Origin: Lentimonas sp. CC4
GTDB taxonomy: Bacteria; Verrucomicrobiota; Verrucomicrobiia; Opitutales; Coraliomargaritaceae
DNA length: 64,000 nucleotides
NCBI RefSeq assembly: GCF_902728235.1
Contig: NZ_CACVBO010000001.1
Span: forward strand, 1,552,501-1,616,500
Direction of reading: 5' to 3'
This document shows, piece after piece, positions 38,937 to 47,821 of this stretch. Under the pieces are notes generated by a model. The model was not told where the DNA came from, ran no database searches, and worked only from the letters and a program-made list of their open reading frames with translations. The translations under genes and the position numbers were made by a program. The first letter of the stretch is position 1, and every line of letters starts with the position of its first letter.

Positions 38937-39742
38937 TATTGGGATTTAAGCCGTTCGCGTAAATGTTGTAAAGAATCCTCCCATCGGTCTCGCCTAAAGA
39001 GTTCAAGCGTGAGCACGCGCCATTCCGGGCCAGTGTGGGCATAGGCTTGTAGGGCCTCATCAAATAGTGTGTCTGGCAAATAGCGTGTGGAATGGTGATC
39101 TTTGCCGTGCTGCACCCCATGCATGTGAAACACGCCACAACGCGGTAGCCAACGCGCTAATTCGGCGGCCACGTCTTGCTCGTGTTGCAGCGCGTGCCCG
39201 ATGTCGTAGCAAATCGATGCGCCCGACGCGTCGATGGCGGGCGCAAGTTCTGCGTGCGGCGTATGTGTATTTTCAATACAAATACGTTCAGGTGCTCCAC
39301 AGATTTCCCCGAGCTCGCGCAGTGAATGCGTCAATGCATCGATGTCGGGTGGCGCACCGTCATCGCCGTCGCCATGACAGACATAGGCGCGAGGCGTGAG
39401 CGGAGCCAATGCCTGTATCACATCAGCACAGGCTTGCACCGCTGCTTCACGAATGGCTGCTTGCTTGGAGGCGAGCTGCACGTCCGCGGGTAGGTGCACT
39501 GTCACACTGAGATTTGCTTCGGCTTGGATACGAACAGCCTCAGCTAGCCAGGAAAGGTCCGTTTCGGGCGTAATCGATTCGAAAAACAACAAGGCGATGT
39601 CTTCGACTTTATCTGCGAGGAATCGAATGTTGTTTAGATAATCATCAGCGAGGATGAACGAAGTCGTGCCTAGTCGATATCCCGTGTGTGCGTTTGCACT
39701 TTGATGCTTTGATGCGCGTAATGATGGATGCGTGTCAGCCAT
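38936..39742 (-). CDS. cbiR: CbiR-like cobamide-remodelling TIM-barrel protein
   Basis: The 268-residue protein belongs to the AP-endonuclease-2 / sugar-phosphate isomerase fold. It shows LGTTSFILADDYLNNIRFLA near residue 25, VTVHLPADV near 82, YVCHGDGDD, CIENTHTP near 158, CYDIGHA near 180, and FHMHGVQHGKDHHST with metal-ligand-like His/Glu/Asp residues. CbiR of Akkermansia, a member of this superfamily, hydrolyses the phosphoribosyl bond of the nucleotide loop so the lower ligand can be exchanged. Placement between cobU and cbiA makes that the best match. The name rests on fold, context and remembered similarity, not a computed alignment. Confidence 0.7.
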   Translation of the reverse strand: MADTHPSLRASKHQSANAHTGYRLGTTSFILADDYLNNIRFLADKVEDIALLFFESITPETDLSWLAEAVRIQAEANLSVTVHLPADVQLASKQAAIREAAVQACADVIQALAPLTPRAYVCHGDGDDGAPPDIDALTHSLRELGEICGAPERICIENTHTPHAELAPAIDASGASICYDIGHALQHEQDVAAELARWLPRCGVFHMHGVQHGKDHHSTRYLPDTLFDEALQAYAHTGPEWRVLTLELFRRDRWEDSLQHLRERLKSQ

Positions 39743-41108
39743 GCTTGGATAATTGGGAGAGCCATGCCTTTACTGTGCCTGGGTTTGAGGCGAAGTGCGG
39801 GTGAAAATAGGAGGCATAGACCTTTCCTGACTGTATGCCAATGCATTCGTTGCGTTGTCCGCTTGCATCCGTCACGGCGAAGAGAGGCTGCGCATCCTTT
39901 CCCGCGACGACTTCCGACCAGTGGAATTCATGTCCACGTAGTCGGGTTCCAGCTGGGCCGAAGAGTCCGTCGTTCAAGGTGGTGGCCTCTGTGTAGCCCA
40001 GACGTTGGCGTTTGTCGCGCATCTGGCAGGTCGCTTGCAGCACGCCGCTCATCGGAAAGACCCGTCCGTCTGAAAACGTGATTTCTTCGCAGAGATACAT
40101 GAAGCCGCCGCACTCCGCATAAATGCTCCCTCCTTCGGCGGCATAACGGCTAAGACTTTCGCGCATCGAGTGATTCTCGGCCAGCTGTGCGGCAAATTCC
40201 TCTGGAAATCCGCCACCAATATATACGCCGTCCAATCCGTCGGGGAGTTGTGCATCGTGCAGAGGCGAAAACTCGATGAGTTCTGCGCCCTCTGAACGGA
40301 GCAGATCGAGATTGTCTTCGTAATAAAAATAAAACGCTTCGTCGCGCGCTAGCCCCAGACGCACACGTGTCGGCTGTTGCGCTTGCGAGGGAATGGCTGC
40401 CGCCGCAGTCATTGGCCGTGTAGTCAACTTCAGCAGACGATCGATATCGACTTGTGCCTCCACAGCAGCACCCAATGCTTCTAAACGTTCGGCTTGTTGC
40501 TCCAGTTCCGTGTGCGCCTGCAGCCCTAGGTGGCGCTCCGGCATGGTAAAGCTGGCGTCGCGCGGGAGTGTGCCGATCAACGGAGGCAGCCCTGCCGCAT
40601 CGAGCGCATCGCGGATGAGCTGCGCGTGTCGCTCGCTGCCCACTCGGTTCGCAATCACCGCGCAGATGGACACACCTGCTTCGAAGTTAGCAAATCCACT
40701 CACTAACGCCGCGACTGAGCGCGCCATCGCCCGAGCATCGACGACTAACACCACGGGCATCTCGGTCAGCTGGGCAATCTCAGCGGTGCTGCCAGTGAGT
40801 TCGGACGCGCTGGCTCCATCGAAGAGCCCCATCACGCCTTCGCAGATAGCAACATCGGCACCGTTACAAGCATTGTTAAAATACGTCGAAATTGATGCAG
40901 CCGGCATCATCCATGAGTCTAGGTTGCGCGAGCGTCGGCCAGCAGCCTGATGATGAAAGCCCGCATCGATATAGTCTGGGCCGCATTTGAAAGGCTGCAC
41001 GGTCAGTCCGCGCTTTTTGAGCGCCGCCATCAGCCCGAGACTGAGCGTCGTTTTACCAGAGCCAGACTGTGTGCCTGCGATACAAAAACTATGGGTGAGT
41101 GCACTCAT
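39735..41108 (-). CDS. cbiA: cobyrinate a,c-diamide synthase CbiA
   Basis: ATP- and glutamine-dependent amidation of the a and c side chains. The 457-residue product has the P-loop-like GTQSGSGKTTLSLGLMAAL near residue 12, the DAGFHHQAAG block, EGVMGLFDG near 94, and a C-terminal type I glutamine amidotransferase domain with the nucleophile region YAECGGFMYL near 338. It overlaps the fusion gene by ATGA and the CbiR-like gene by 8 bases. Confidence 0.95.
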   Translation of the reverse strand: MSALTHSFCIAGTQSGSGKTTLSLGLMAALKKRGLTVQPFKCGPDYIDAGFHHQAAGRRSRNLDSWMMPAASISTYFNNACNGADVAICEGVMGLFDGASASELTGSTAEIAQLTEMPVVLVVDARAMARSVAALVSGFANFEAGVSICAVIANRVGSERHAQLIRDALDAAGLPPLIGTLPRDASFTMPERHLGLQAHTELEQQAERLEALGAAVEAQVDIDRLLKLTTRPMTAAAAIPSQAQQPTRVRLGLARDEAFYFYYEDNLDLLRSEGAELIEFSPLHDAQLPDGLDGVYIGGGFPEEFAAQLAENHSMRESLSRYAAEGGSIYAECGGFMYLCEEITFSDGRVFPMSGVLQATCQMRDKRQRLGYTEATTLNDGLFGPAGTRLRGHEFHWSEVVAGKDAQPLFAVTDASGQRNECIGIQSGKVYASYFHPHFASNPGTVKAWLSQLSKHG

Positions 41109-43771
41109 TCAGCGACGGCGTAGCTTGGCTTTTTCTCGTAGCCACGCTTGGTGACCATGTAGCCGTCTAACGTGATGGTGGACTCGTTGCCGATGATGAG
41201 CATGGTCGTCATGCCGATCTCTTCGATTGGGATATCTTTGAGCGCACCGACCCACTTCCATTCCTTCGGGCGTCCTGCATCCCGCACCAGTGCCACTGGG
41301 ACGGTATCCCCGCGATGCTCGACAAAGGTCTCTAATACCCAATCCAGCAGTGCTTTGCGTTTACGGCTGCGGGGGTTATATAGGCAGCAAACGAGTCCTG
41401 CTTCGGCGACGGCTTGGATGCGTTTCTTAATCCATTCACGTGGTGTGAGTAGGTCGGAAAGACTAATTGTTGCAAAGTCATTCATCAGCGGCGCACCGAT
41501 CGCGGCTGCTGCACTGCTGGAGGAGGTGACGCCTGCGATCACTTTGACAGTGACATTGTTCTGCCCAAGAGCGGCGACGCGCTCAAAGATCAACCCTGAC
41601 ATGCCGTAGATGCCTGCATCGCCCGAGCAAACCAGTGCGACCTTGTTGCCCTCTGCGGCGAGACGAACAGCCTCGTCACACCGTTCGATTTCAGAGCGCA
41701 TACCTGTGCTATACACGCGGTTGCCGTGCGTGAGCCATTCGAGTTGTTTGCAATAGCTGGTATAGCCGACGACCCAATCCGCTTGGCGGATCGCAGTCTC
41801 GGCCTCGTTGGTGAGCGAGGCCTGAGTGCCCGGTCCAATGCCGATTGCATAAATGACGGCTTCTTTAGCCTCTGGCTCAGCGATCGATTGCACAATCGAG
41901 CCCATCGTTGCGACTGCGACGGTCACGCCGTCGTCCTTTTGTTTCGGTGCGAGGAGGCGCCCTTGACCAAAGACACGTGCGCCTGCTTCTGCGACCGAAG
42001 GTGTGCCGACTTGGCTGGCAACAAACTCAGATGGATTCGTCACGGCTTGCTGGTTCAGGCTTTCGGCTGACAAGAAATGACACTGCCAATGATTGCGCGC
42101 AGCGAGCTCTAGAATGCCAGCTTCATCGTGCTTTATTTCTGCAGAGACCAGATGGTCGATACGGCTGCGGTCAATTCCATAGCGCAGGCAGGTGCGCTCG
42201 ATCGCGGCATCGATTTGATCGGCGGGCGTGCCGCGCTTGCAACCGATCCCGAGCACCAGGCTCAGGCGGCTGAGTGCGAGCCGTGGCCGCTCATTGATTT
42301 CCAGTTCGGTATCGAGGCTAACGATGGCGTCAAAATCGTCCAGTGCGTCAGTCACCGCGCACGTCCTCACGTGTGGCAAGTCTGCAAAGGCCGCGGCTTC
42401 GTCGGCAGTGAATCCGATCAGAGCGATGCGTTGCTGCTCAAGCAGTGCTTTGTTGAGTAACACGATGCTATCTCGGTTTTCAATTCGTAGGCCACGTGTG
42501 GCGGCAAACTCGTCAAAGGCGAGCATGCCTTGCGTATCAGAAGCGGTCGAAATAACGGCCTGCGCGCCGCATAGTTTTTGGATGTCTTGGGCGAGACGGT
42601 TGCCACCTCCGAGATGGCCACCGGTGAGGCTTTGCACAAAGTTGGCTTTTTCATCCATGACCAAGGTGGCTGGATCGACTTCCTTTGATTCCAGCAGCTG
42701 AGCCACTTTACGCACGACGATGCCAGAAGCCATGATGAACACATGCGCGTCATAGTGCGCCCATGTGTTCTGCAGGCATACTTCGAATGCATCGGGCGCA
42801 AAGGTCTGCACCGTATCACCGTTTGCTTGGCAGGTCTCAATTTGTGTTTCGCTGACATAGGCAGTGCCATCGAGTAATGAGGCTAATTGTAGCGCTTGCT
42901 GACTGCCCGCTTGTGTGAGTCCGTAAACCGCGATGCGTCCACCAAAACGTAAGAAGGGGGCGCATTCTGTTTCTGCCACTGGCAAACTCTCGGTCTTTTG
43001 TGGGCCGTTGGCTTTGCGGTATCCGTGGCTAAAGCCGCGATCGTAGAGGAGCGATGCCTCGCCTTCGCCCGAGAGCACGTCGCCAACCATAATGATCGCT
43101 TGGCGTGTGATGCCTGCCTCGCGCACGCGTGCCGCAATCGTGCTGAGCGTGCCACGCACCGATTTTTCGTCGGGCCAGCTGGCGCGATAGACGACGGCTG
43201 CGGGCGTTTGTTCGGTGTAGCCACCGCTGGCGAGCAGTTCTTCGACAAGTCCTTCAATATCGCCGATGCTTAGGTAAAGTGTGAGTGTCGCACCGATTGC
43301 CCCAATGTGTGGTAGTGCCTCGCGCTCGGGCACGGGTGTGCGTCCTGCACGGCGACTAATGATGACACTCTGCGAGAGTCCCGGCTGTGTGAGTTCGGCA
43401 TTCAGTGTGGCGGCTGCGGCAAAGGCTGCGGTGATTCCCGGGATCGATTGGTAAGAAATGTCGGCCGCGTCGAGGAGGCGCATTTGCTCCTTCGTGGCAC
43501 CATAGATTGAGGGGTCGCCCGTGTGGAGGCGGAGCACGGTCTGTTGCGCGCGGGCGGCGTCGATCATGATTTGCACGAATTCGTCGAGGTTGAGCCCCGC
43601 GCTGTCGTGGAGTTGGCACTCGGGCTTGTGGTGTGCGATCACTTCAGGGCTGACGAGTGAGCCCGCATAGACGATGACGTCTGCTTCGGCGATGGCTCGG
43701 TGAGCACGTAGCGTTAATAAATCAGGTGCGCCGGGGCCAGCTCCGCAAAAAGTTACTGTTCCTTTTTTCAT
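41105..43771 (-). CDS. CbiF-CbiG-CbiH trifunctional fusion
   Basis: Three corrin-ring enzymes in one 888-residue chain. Residues 1-255 are precorrin-4 C11-methyltransferase (CGAGPGAPDLLTL start, RLHTGDPSIYGA). About 275-620 are CbiG, which opens the delta-lactone (IMASGIVVRKVA, LTGGHLGGGNRLA, LGIGCKRGTPADQI). About 640-888 are precorrin-3B C17-methyltransferase (YAIGIGPGTQASLT, LVCSGDAGIYGM, LYNPRSRKR). Fusions of two of these are common; a three-way fusion in the order F-G-H is less so. The steps catalysed are consecutive around ring contraction, so channelling of unstable intermediates is plausible. Confidence 0.93.
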   Translation of the reverse strand: MKKGTVTFCGAGPGAPDLLTLRAHRAIAEADVIVYAGSLVSPEVIAHHKPECQLHDSAGLNLDEFVQIMIDAARAQQTVLRLHTGDPSIYGATKEQMRLLDAADISYQSIPGITAAFAAAATLNAELTQPGLSQSVIISRRAGRTPVPEREALPHIGAIGATLTLYLSIGDIEGLVEELLASGGYTEQTPAAVVYRASWPDEKSVRGTLSTIAARVREAGITRQAIIMVGDVLSGEGEASLLYDRGFSHGYRKANGPQKTESLPVAETECAPFLRFGGRIAVYGLTQAGSQQALQLASLLDGTAYVSETQIETCQANGDTVQTFAPDAFEVCLQNTWAHYDAHVFIMASGIVVRKVAQLLESKEVDPATLVMDEKANFVQSLTGGHLGGGNRLAQDIQKLCGAQAVISTASDTQGMLAFDEFAATRGLRIENRDSIVLLNKALLEQQRIALIGFTADEAAAFADLPHVRTCAVTDALDDFDAIVSLDTELEINERPRLALSRLSLVLGIGCKRGTPADQIDAAIERTCLRYGIDRSRIDHLVSAEIKHDEAGILELAARNHWQCHFLSAESLNQQAVTNPSEFVASQVGTPSVAEAGARVFGQGRLLAPKQKDDGVTVAVATMGSIVQSIAEPEAKEAVIYAIGIGPGTQASLTNEAETAIRQADWVVGYTSYCKQLEWLTHGNRVYSTGMRSEIERCDEAVRLAAEGNKVALVCSGDAGIYGMSGLIFERVAALGQNNVTVKVIAGVTSSSSAAAAIGAPLMNDFATISLSDLLTPREWIKKRIQAVAEAGLVCCLYNPRSRKRKALLDWVLETFVEHRGDTVPVALVRDAGRPKEWKWVGALKDIPIEEIGMTTMLIIGNESTITLDGYMVTKRGYEKKPSYAVAE

Positions 43772-43774
43772 AGT

Positions 43775-44980
43775 CTATCGTTTTTTAAAAACAAAAATAT
43801 TGATGGGGGTGTCACTGTCGAAGAGTGAACTGTGCGCGAGTGTTCGTGCGCGGCGCACGCCGATTTCCAGCCATTCTGTGCGATGCTCAGTGGCACTGTG
43901 ATTGAGTTGTTCGATGGTGTCAGCCAGCACCGCGGTGGCCACGATGTGACCGCCTGGTGTTAAGCGTTGCAGGGCTGCTTCGATTAGAGCGCCGACTTGC
44001 TTGCCGCCTCCACCGATGAATACCGCGTCGGGATCAGGCAATTGCGGTATGCTCGTGAGCGCGTCACCTTCGATGACAGTCAGGTGGTTGAGTCCTTCGG
44101 CTGTGCGATTTTGCTCGATCATGGCGACCCGTTCAGCGCTTTTCTCGACGCTATACACCTGCACGTTTGCGCAGAGGCCTGCGGCTTCGATGCCGACGGA
44201 GCCACTGCCTGCACCCAAGTCCCAGAGCACGCCAGCTTTGAGGCGCAGCTTTGAGAGTGCGATGGCGCGCACTTCGGGGTGTGTGATGAGGCCTTTGACG
44301 TGGGCATAGTGGTCGTCTGCTAAACCAAGGCTGAGGGCGGGGCTTTCGATTGCCTTGCCTACCGTATGCAAGATGAGCATTGATAGGCCGCCGCAATCGC
44401 TTTGTGTCAGTGCTTCCAGTGTCGCTGTTTCAATATGTGCCTGATCGCTGCCGAGGTTTTCGGCGATGCTGGCTTGGCGTGTGGCAGCTTCGGGATGTTG
44501 ACGGATCAACTCGGCAGCGATCCATGCCGGTGTGCGTTGATGGTCGCCGTAAACGACAGCGCTGGGCTGCTGTAAGATGACTCGCCAAGGTAAGACCGTG
44601 GAGTCGCGGCCATGAATCGAATAAAAACGTGCACCTGACCAATCGATGCCGAGGTGAGCGAAGGCGGCCTGCATTGCGCTGATGCCCGGCACTATGTTGA
44701 GCGCGTCGGCAGGCACGCGCCGTGCAAGCTTGGCTGCGATGCCAAAGAACAGGGAGTCGCCCGATGCGAGCACCGCGATCTCCATCTGCTGTGACTCTTT
44801 GATCAACACGTCGAGTTCTTGATCCAATGCTTTTGTGAGTGGACGCAGTTTTGCACGCGTGTCTTGAAACCACTCAAGCAGACGCGTTCCCCCGTAGAGT
44901 AGGTCGCAGTTTTCGACGACTTGCCGCGCACGTTGGCTCAAGTCTTCGTAGCAGGTGCCACAACTGATTACGTGAATCAT
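43775..44980 (-). CDS. cbiET: precorrin-6Y C5,15-methyltransferase (decarboxylating), CbiE-CbiT fusion
   Basis: Methylates C5 and C15 and removes the C12 acetate carboxyl. The 401-residue chain has a CbiE half (VISCGTCYEDLSQRARQ at the start, LASGDSLFFGIAAKLA near 90) and a CbiT half with the SAM motif LWDLGAGSGSVGIEAAGL near residue 240 and DAVFIGGGGKQ near 315. It overlaps the upstream CobA-like gene by 4 bases and lies 3 bases before the triple fusion. Confidence 0.95.
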   Translation of the reverse strand: MIHVISCGTCYEDLSQRARQVVENCDLLYGGTRLLEWFQDTRAKLRPLTKALDQELDVLIKESQQMEIAVLASGDSLFFGIAAKLARRVPADALNIVPGISAMQAAFAHLGIDWSGARFYSIHGRDSTVLPWRVILQQPSAVVYGDHQRTPAWIAAELIRQHPEAATRQASIAENLGSDQAHIETATLEALTQSDCGGLSMLILHTVGKAIESPALSLGLADDHYAHVKGLITHPEVRAIALSKLRLKAGVLWDLGAGSGSVGIEAAGLCANVQVYSVEKSAERVAMIEQNRTAEGLNHLTVIEGDALTSIPQLPDPDAVFIGGGGKQVGALIEAALQRLTPGGHIVATAVLADTIEQLNHSATEHRTEWLEIGVRRARTLAHSSLFDSDTPINIFVFKKR

Positions 44981-46017
44981 GCGAGGCAGGCCTCCTTGGT
45001 GGGTAGCTGTTGCTTGATGGCTGCGATCGCTTGCGAGAAGTCCTCAGGTTGTAAGTTCTCGGAGTCGCGCCAGTTGGGCCAATGCGTGTCGGCACCATGG
45101 CCGACGTAGAGTAGTCCAGTGCGTGGCGGCATTTGCTCGACGATGTCTGCGAGCGTGGCGACGGTGCCGCAGACGATGCTTTGCTGGGGGCAACCCGCGT
45201 CGTAAATGATCGCGGCGGGCGTGTCGGTGGTGATGCCATGCTGATTTAAATCCTCGAGTGATTGACGCACGATGTGGGAGGCCATGAACAGAATGACGGG
45301 CATGTCTCGTGCGGTAGGATCGAGCGATCGGGTCTCACCACCTGCGCAGCGTGGCGTCATGACTGTGAAGCCTCGGTGTGAGCCGCGGCGTGTTAGCAGG
45401 ATGCCGGTCGCAGTCGTGGCCACCGATAGGCTGCTCACTGCTGCCTGCACTTTGAAGGGCAGTTCGTGGGCAGAGAGAGTGTCGGTCTCCTCGCAGAGGC
45501 GGCCAAAAATACCTGGATCGCCTGCTTTGAGGCGCACCACACGTTTGCCTTGGCGCGCATAATCGAGCAGTAGCTGATTGATCTCAGGCTGGCGAATTGC
45601 ATGTGCGCCACAGCGTTTGCCCACGTGGATGACGGTCGCGTCTTCGGGCACCTCGTTGAGGATCGTATCATCAAACAGCACATCATGCAGGCAGACTTCG
45701 GCTTGGTTCAAGGCTTCGAGCGCCTCCACGGTGCACATGCCGCGGCTGGGCGCTGCACCTGCAAAAATGACGCGTTGAACGAATAGGCGGCGTAGCTCCA
45801 TTGCTGCTGAAAATCCTTTTCGGAAGAAGACTCGATGGCCGTTCGCATCAAAGTAATCGAACTCCTGGTTCTCGTTGATTGTGTCTGCGTTTGATTTAGG
45901 AATCAGGGCAAGGTCAAGTTCTTCAGTGCGGATCGCTGTTGCGATATCGGAGCAGAGCGTCTCGGCGGTGCTTGTGCGTAATTCTGGAAGCGCTTGAATG
46001 AGGTCGTGGATGTTCAT
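44977..46017 (-). CDS. cobA: divergent uroporphyrinogen-III C-methyltransferase (CobA-like) with N-terminal extension
   Basis: Should make precorrin-2 from uroporphyrinogen III. The 346-residue product has an extra N-terminal segment of about 78 residues before the methyltransferase. In the enzyme part the SAM loop, usually GxGPGD, reads GAAPSRG, and KGGDPFVFGR reads KAGDPGIFGR. The GILLTRRGSHRGF and VRLKAGDPGIFGR blocks still identify the family. The extension (LRTSTAETLCSDIATAIRTE) only faintly recalls HemC. I set the start at 46017, whose ATG overlaps the cbiD stop as ATGA. Weakened catalysis or a changed substrate is possible. Confidence 0.75.
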   Translation of the reverse strand: MNIHDLIQALPELRTSTAETLCSDIATAIRTEELDLALIPKSNADTINENQEFDYFDANGHRVFFRKGFSAAMELRRLFVQRVIFAGAAPSRGMCTVEALEALNQAEVCLHDVLFDDTILNEVPEDATVIHVGKRCGAHAIRQPEINQLLLDYARQGKRVVRLKAGDPGIFGRLCEETDTLSAHELPFKVQAAVSSLSVATTATGILLTRRGSHRGFTVMTPRCAGGETRSLDPTARDMPVILFMASHIVRQSLEDLNQHGITTDTPAAIIYDAGCPQQSIVCGTVATLADIVEQMPPRTGLLYVGHGADTHWPNWRDSENLQPEDFSQAIAAIKQQLPTKEACLA

Positions 46018-47141
46018 GATAGTTCCTTGTTGCCTGATGTATCTAAAATATGAATACACACTGCATCGCTACCAAACCACTTTGTGAGATGAGCGTGGGC
46101 ATGGCGTGTAAGAATCGTGCGAGCCACTGATTGTTCGGGCTCTGTTAGCTGTAGCATCAGTTCTCGGATGCTGCGGCACTGGTCGGCGCTCGCGAACCGT
46201 TCCGCGGACATGCCGCCGTCGATCAATAGCGCGGCTGCTTTTTCGGGTGATTGCGTGTTCTCGCGCGCATGTGTGTAAGGCACGCCTAGCGCGTATTTGG
46301 CCAGCTTGCCCATCATGCATACGACGTGCACAGTCTGGATTTTGTGACGTTGGCAAATCTCCAGAGACTCGCGAATGAAGTCGCCAAAGCGAATGATCGC
46401 ATGCTCTGGAATCTGTGGGATGTGTTGGCAGAGCCAGCGGTGACTGCGACCACCAGTGACGAGTGCGACTTCTGGGCAGGCTTCGCGTGCAGCGCCACGA
46501 GCCAGAATTTCAATCGTGGCGGTGTAGGCTGCGTGCGAACAAGGGATCACGATGCCGCTGGTGCCGAGAATCGAGAGTCCGCCAGTGACTCCGAGTTTTG
46601 GGTTCAGTGTGCGTTGTGCGACTTCCTCGCCCCGCTCGATAGAGATTTCAATCAGCAGGTCGTCGTAGTCCTCTGCGCCATTCGCGGCCAGGTTCGCCGC
46701 GAGCATTGTTTGCGGAGTGGGATTGATTGCCCATTTGCCCACAGGTGCATCGAGGCCTGGGCGTGTGACTTTTCCGACGCCTGAACCGCCTCGAAGGCGC
46801 ACGCGGCAGCGGCCGACTTGTAGTTCGTAGTCTGCGGGGTTTGTGGGTGATTCAGACTGTCCGTGCCAAACCTCTGTGGTGATGCGCAGACCGTTGGTCA
46901 CGTCGATATCTTCGCCTGCGTCTTTGATCGCCCATGCGCGAGCGTTCTGAGATGAAATCAGCTCTGAACCCTGAAGCGCTATCGCTCGCTCTTTGCCGTC
47001 CGGAAACTTTAACCTCAGTGGCTCCGTGTGTGTGTGTCCACGTAACAAACGCAACGCCGCCACTGCAGTCGCACTCAGGTAAGCACCTGTGCTAAACCCT
47101 GTGCGGAGTTTGGTAAATTCGGTTGTTGGCGGTGTGAGCAT
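46014..47141 (-). CDS. cbiD: cobalt-precorrin-5B C1-methyltransferase CbiD
   Basis: An anaerobic-route enzyme that methylates C1. The 375-residue product starts with the CbiD signature KLRTGFSTGAYLSATAVAAL near residue 12, continues with GSGVGKVTRPGLDAPVGKWAIN near 118 and has LSILGTSGIVIP near 180. Its presence marks the cobalt-early pathway. The start codon at 47141 was chosen as the only one that leaves the signature intact with a short leader. Confidence 0.94.
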   Translation of the reverse strand: MLTPPTTEFTKLRTGFSTGAYLSATAVAALRLLRGHTHTEPLRLKFPDGKERAIALQGSELISSQNARAWAIKDAGEDIDVTNGLRITTEVWHGQSESPTNPADYELQVGRCRVRLRGGSGVGKVTRPGLDAPVGKWAINPTPQTMLAANLAANGAEDYDDLLIEISIERGEEVAQRTLNPKLGVTGGLSILGTSGIVIPCSHAAYTATIEILARGAAREACPEVALVTGGRSHRWLCQHIPQIPEHAIIRFGDFIRESLEICQRHKIQTVHVVCMMGKLAKYALGVPYTHARENTQSPEKAAALLIDGGMSAERFASADQCRSIRELMLQLTEPEQSVARTILTRHAHAHLTKWFGSDAVCIHILDTSGNKELS

Positions 47142-47158
47142 GTAGTCGTTTGTAGATC

Positions 47159-47821
47159 CTAATCCTCTTCTCTACTTTCCATAATCGCGTGCAATGTCGT
47201 GACCGCCAACGGGCTGCCACCGCGTCGGCCGGTTAGCACAACTTGAGGCACTTTCAAGCGCATCAACCATTGCTTCGACTCGATGACGTTGACGAATCCG
47301 ACGGGCATGCCGATTACTAGGCGTGGGCGTAGTTCACCTGCTTCGATGAGTTGGCAAATGCGGGCGAGTGCCAGCGGAGCGTTGCCGATCAGGACGATTC
47401 CATCGTCTATGATTTCCTTGCCTTTCGCCACTGCGGCTAAGGCTCGGGTCGTATTGTTTTTCTTGGCCGCTTGAGCCACGTCAGCATCTGCAACAAAGCA
47501 GTGCAAGCTGTCGCGGGTGTAGTTCCTGTTGAAACTTTGTAGTTTCGGTATGGATACGCCGGACCGAATCATGTTGGAGTCGCAGTAGATGGGGCGCCCT
47601 TCTTTGAGCGCCTGCAGGCCTGTGGCTACGGGGGCATCGGCAAAGTGAAGTTCATCCATGATCGCGAACTCGGTCGTCGTATGAATCATACGTCGAGCGA
47701 TGCGCCAGTGCTCTAGGGAGAGCTCGTGCGGGCCAACTTCGGCTTCGATACGGCGAAAACTTTCGGCTTCGACTTCGGCACCTGACCAATTCCAAGTGAT
47801 GCTGCTAGCGAGTGTGTTCAT
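47159..47821 (-). CDS. cbiC: precorrin-8X methylmutase CbiC
   Basis: Moves the C11 methyl to C12, giving the hydrogenobyrinic/cobyrinic acid skeleton. The 220-residue product has RRMIHTTTEFAIMDELHFA with the catalytic His near residue 48, IYCDSNMIRSGVS near 80, and GNAPLALARICQLI near 145. It sits directly against the upstream membrane protein gene with no gap. Confidence 0.95.
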   Translation of the reverse strand: MNTLASSITWNWSGAEVEAESFRRIEAEVGPHELSLEHWRIARRMIHTTTEFAIMDELHFADAPVATGLQALKEGRPIYCDSNMIRSGVSIPKLQSFNRNYTRDSLHCFVADADVAQAAKKNNTTRALAAVAKGKEIIDDGIVLIGNAPLALARICQLIEAGELRPRLVIGMPVGFVNVIESKQWLMRLKVPQVVLTGRRGGSPLAVTTLHAIMESREED

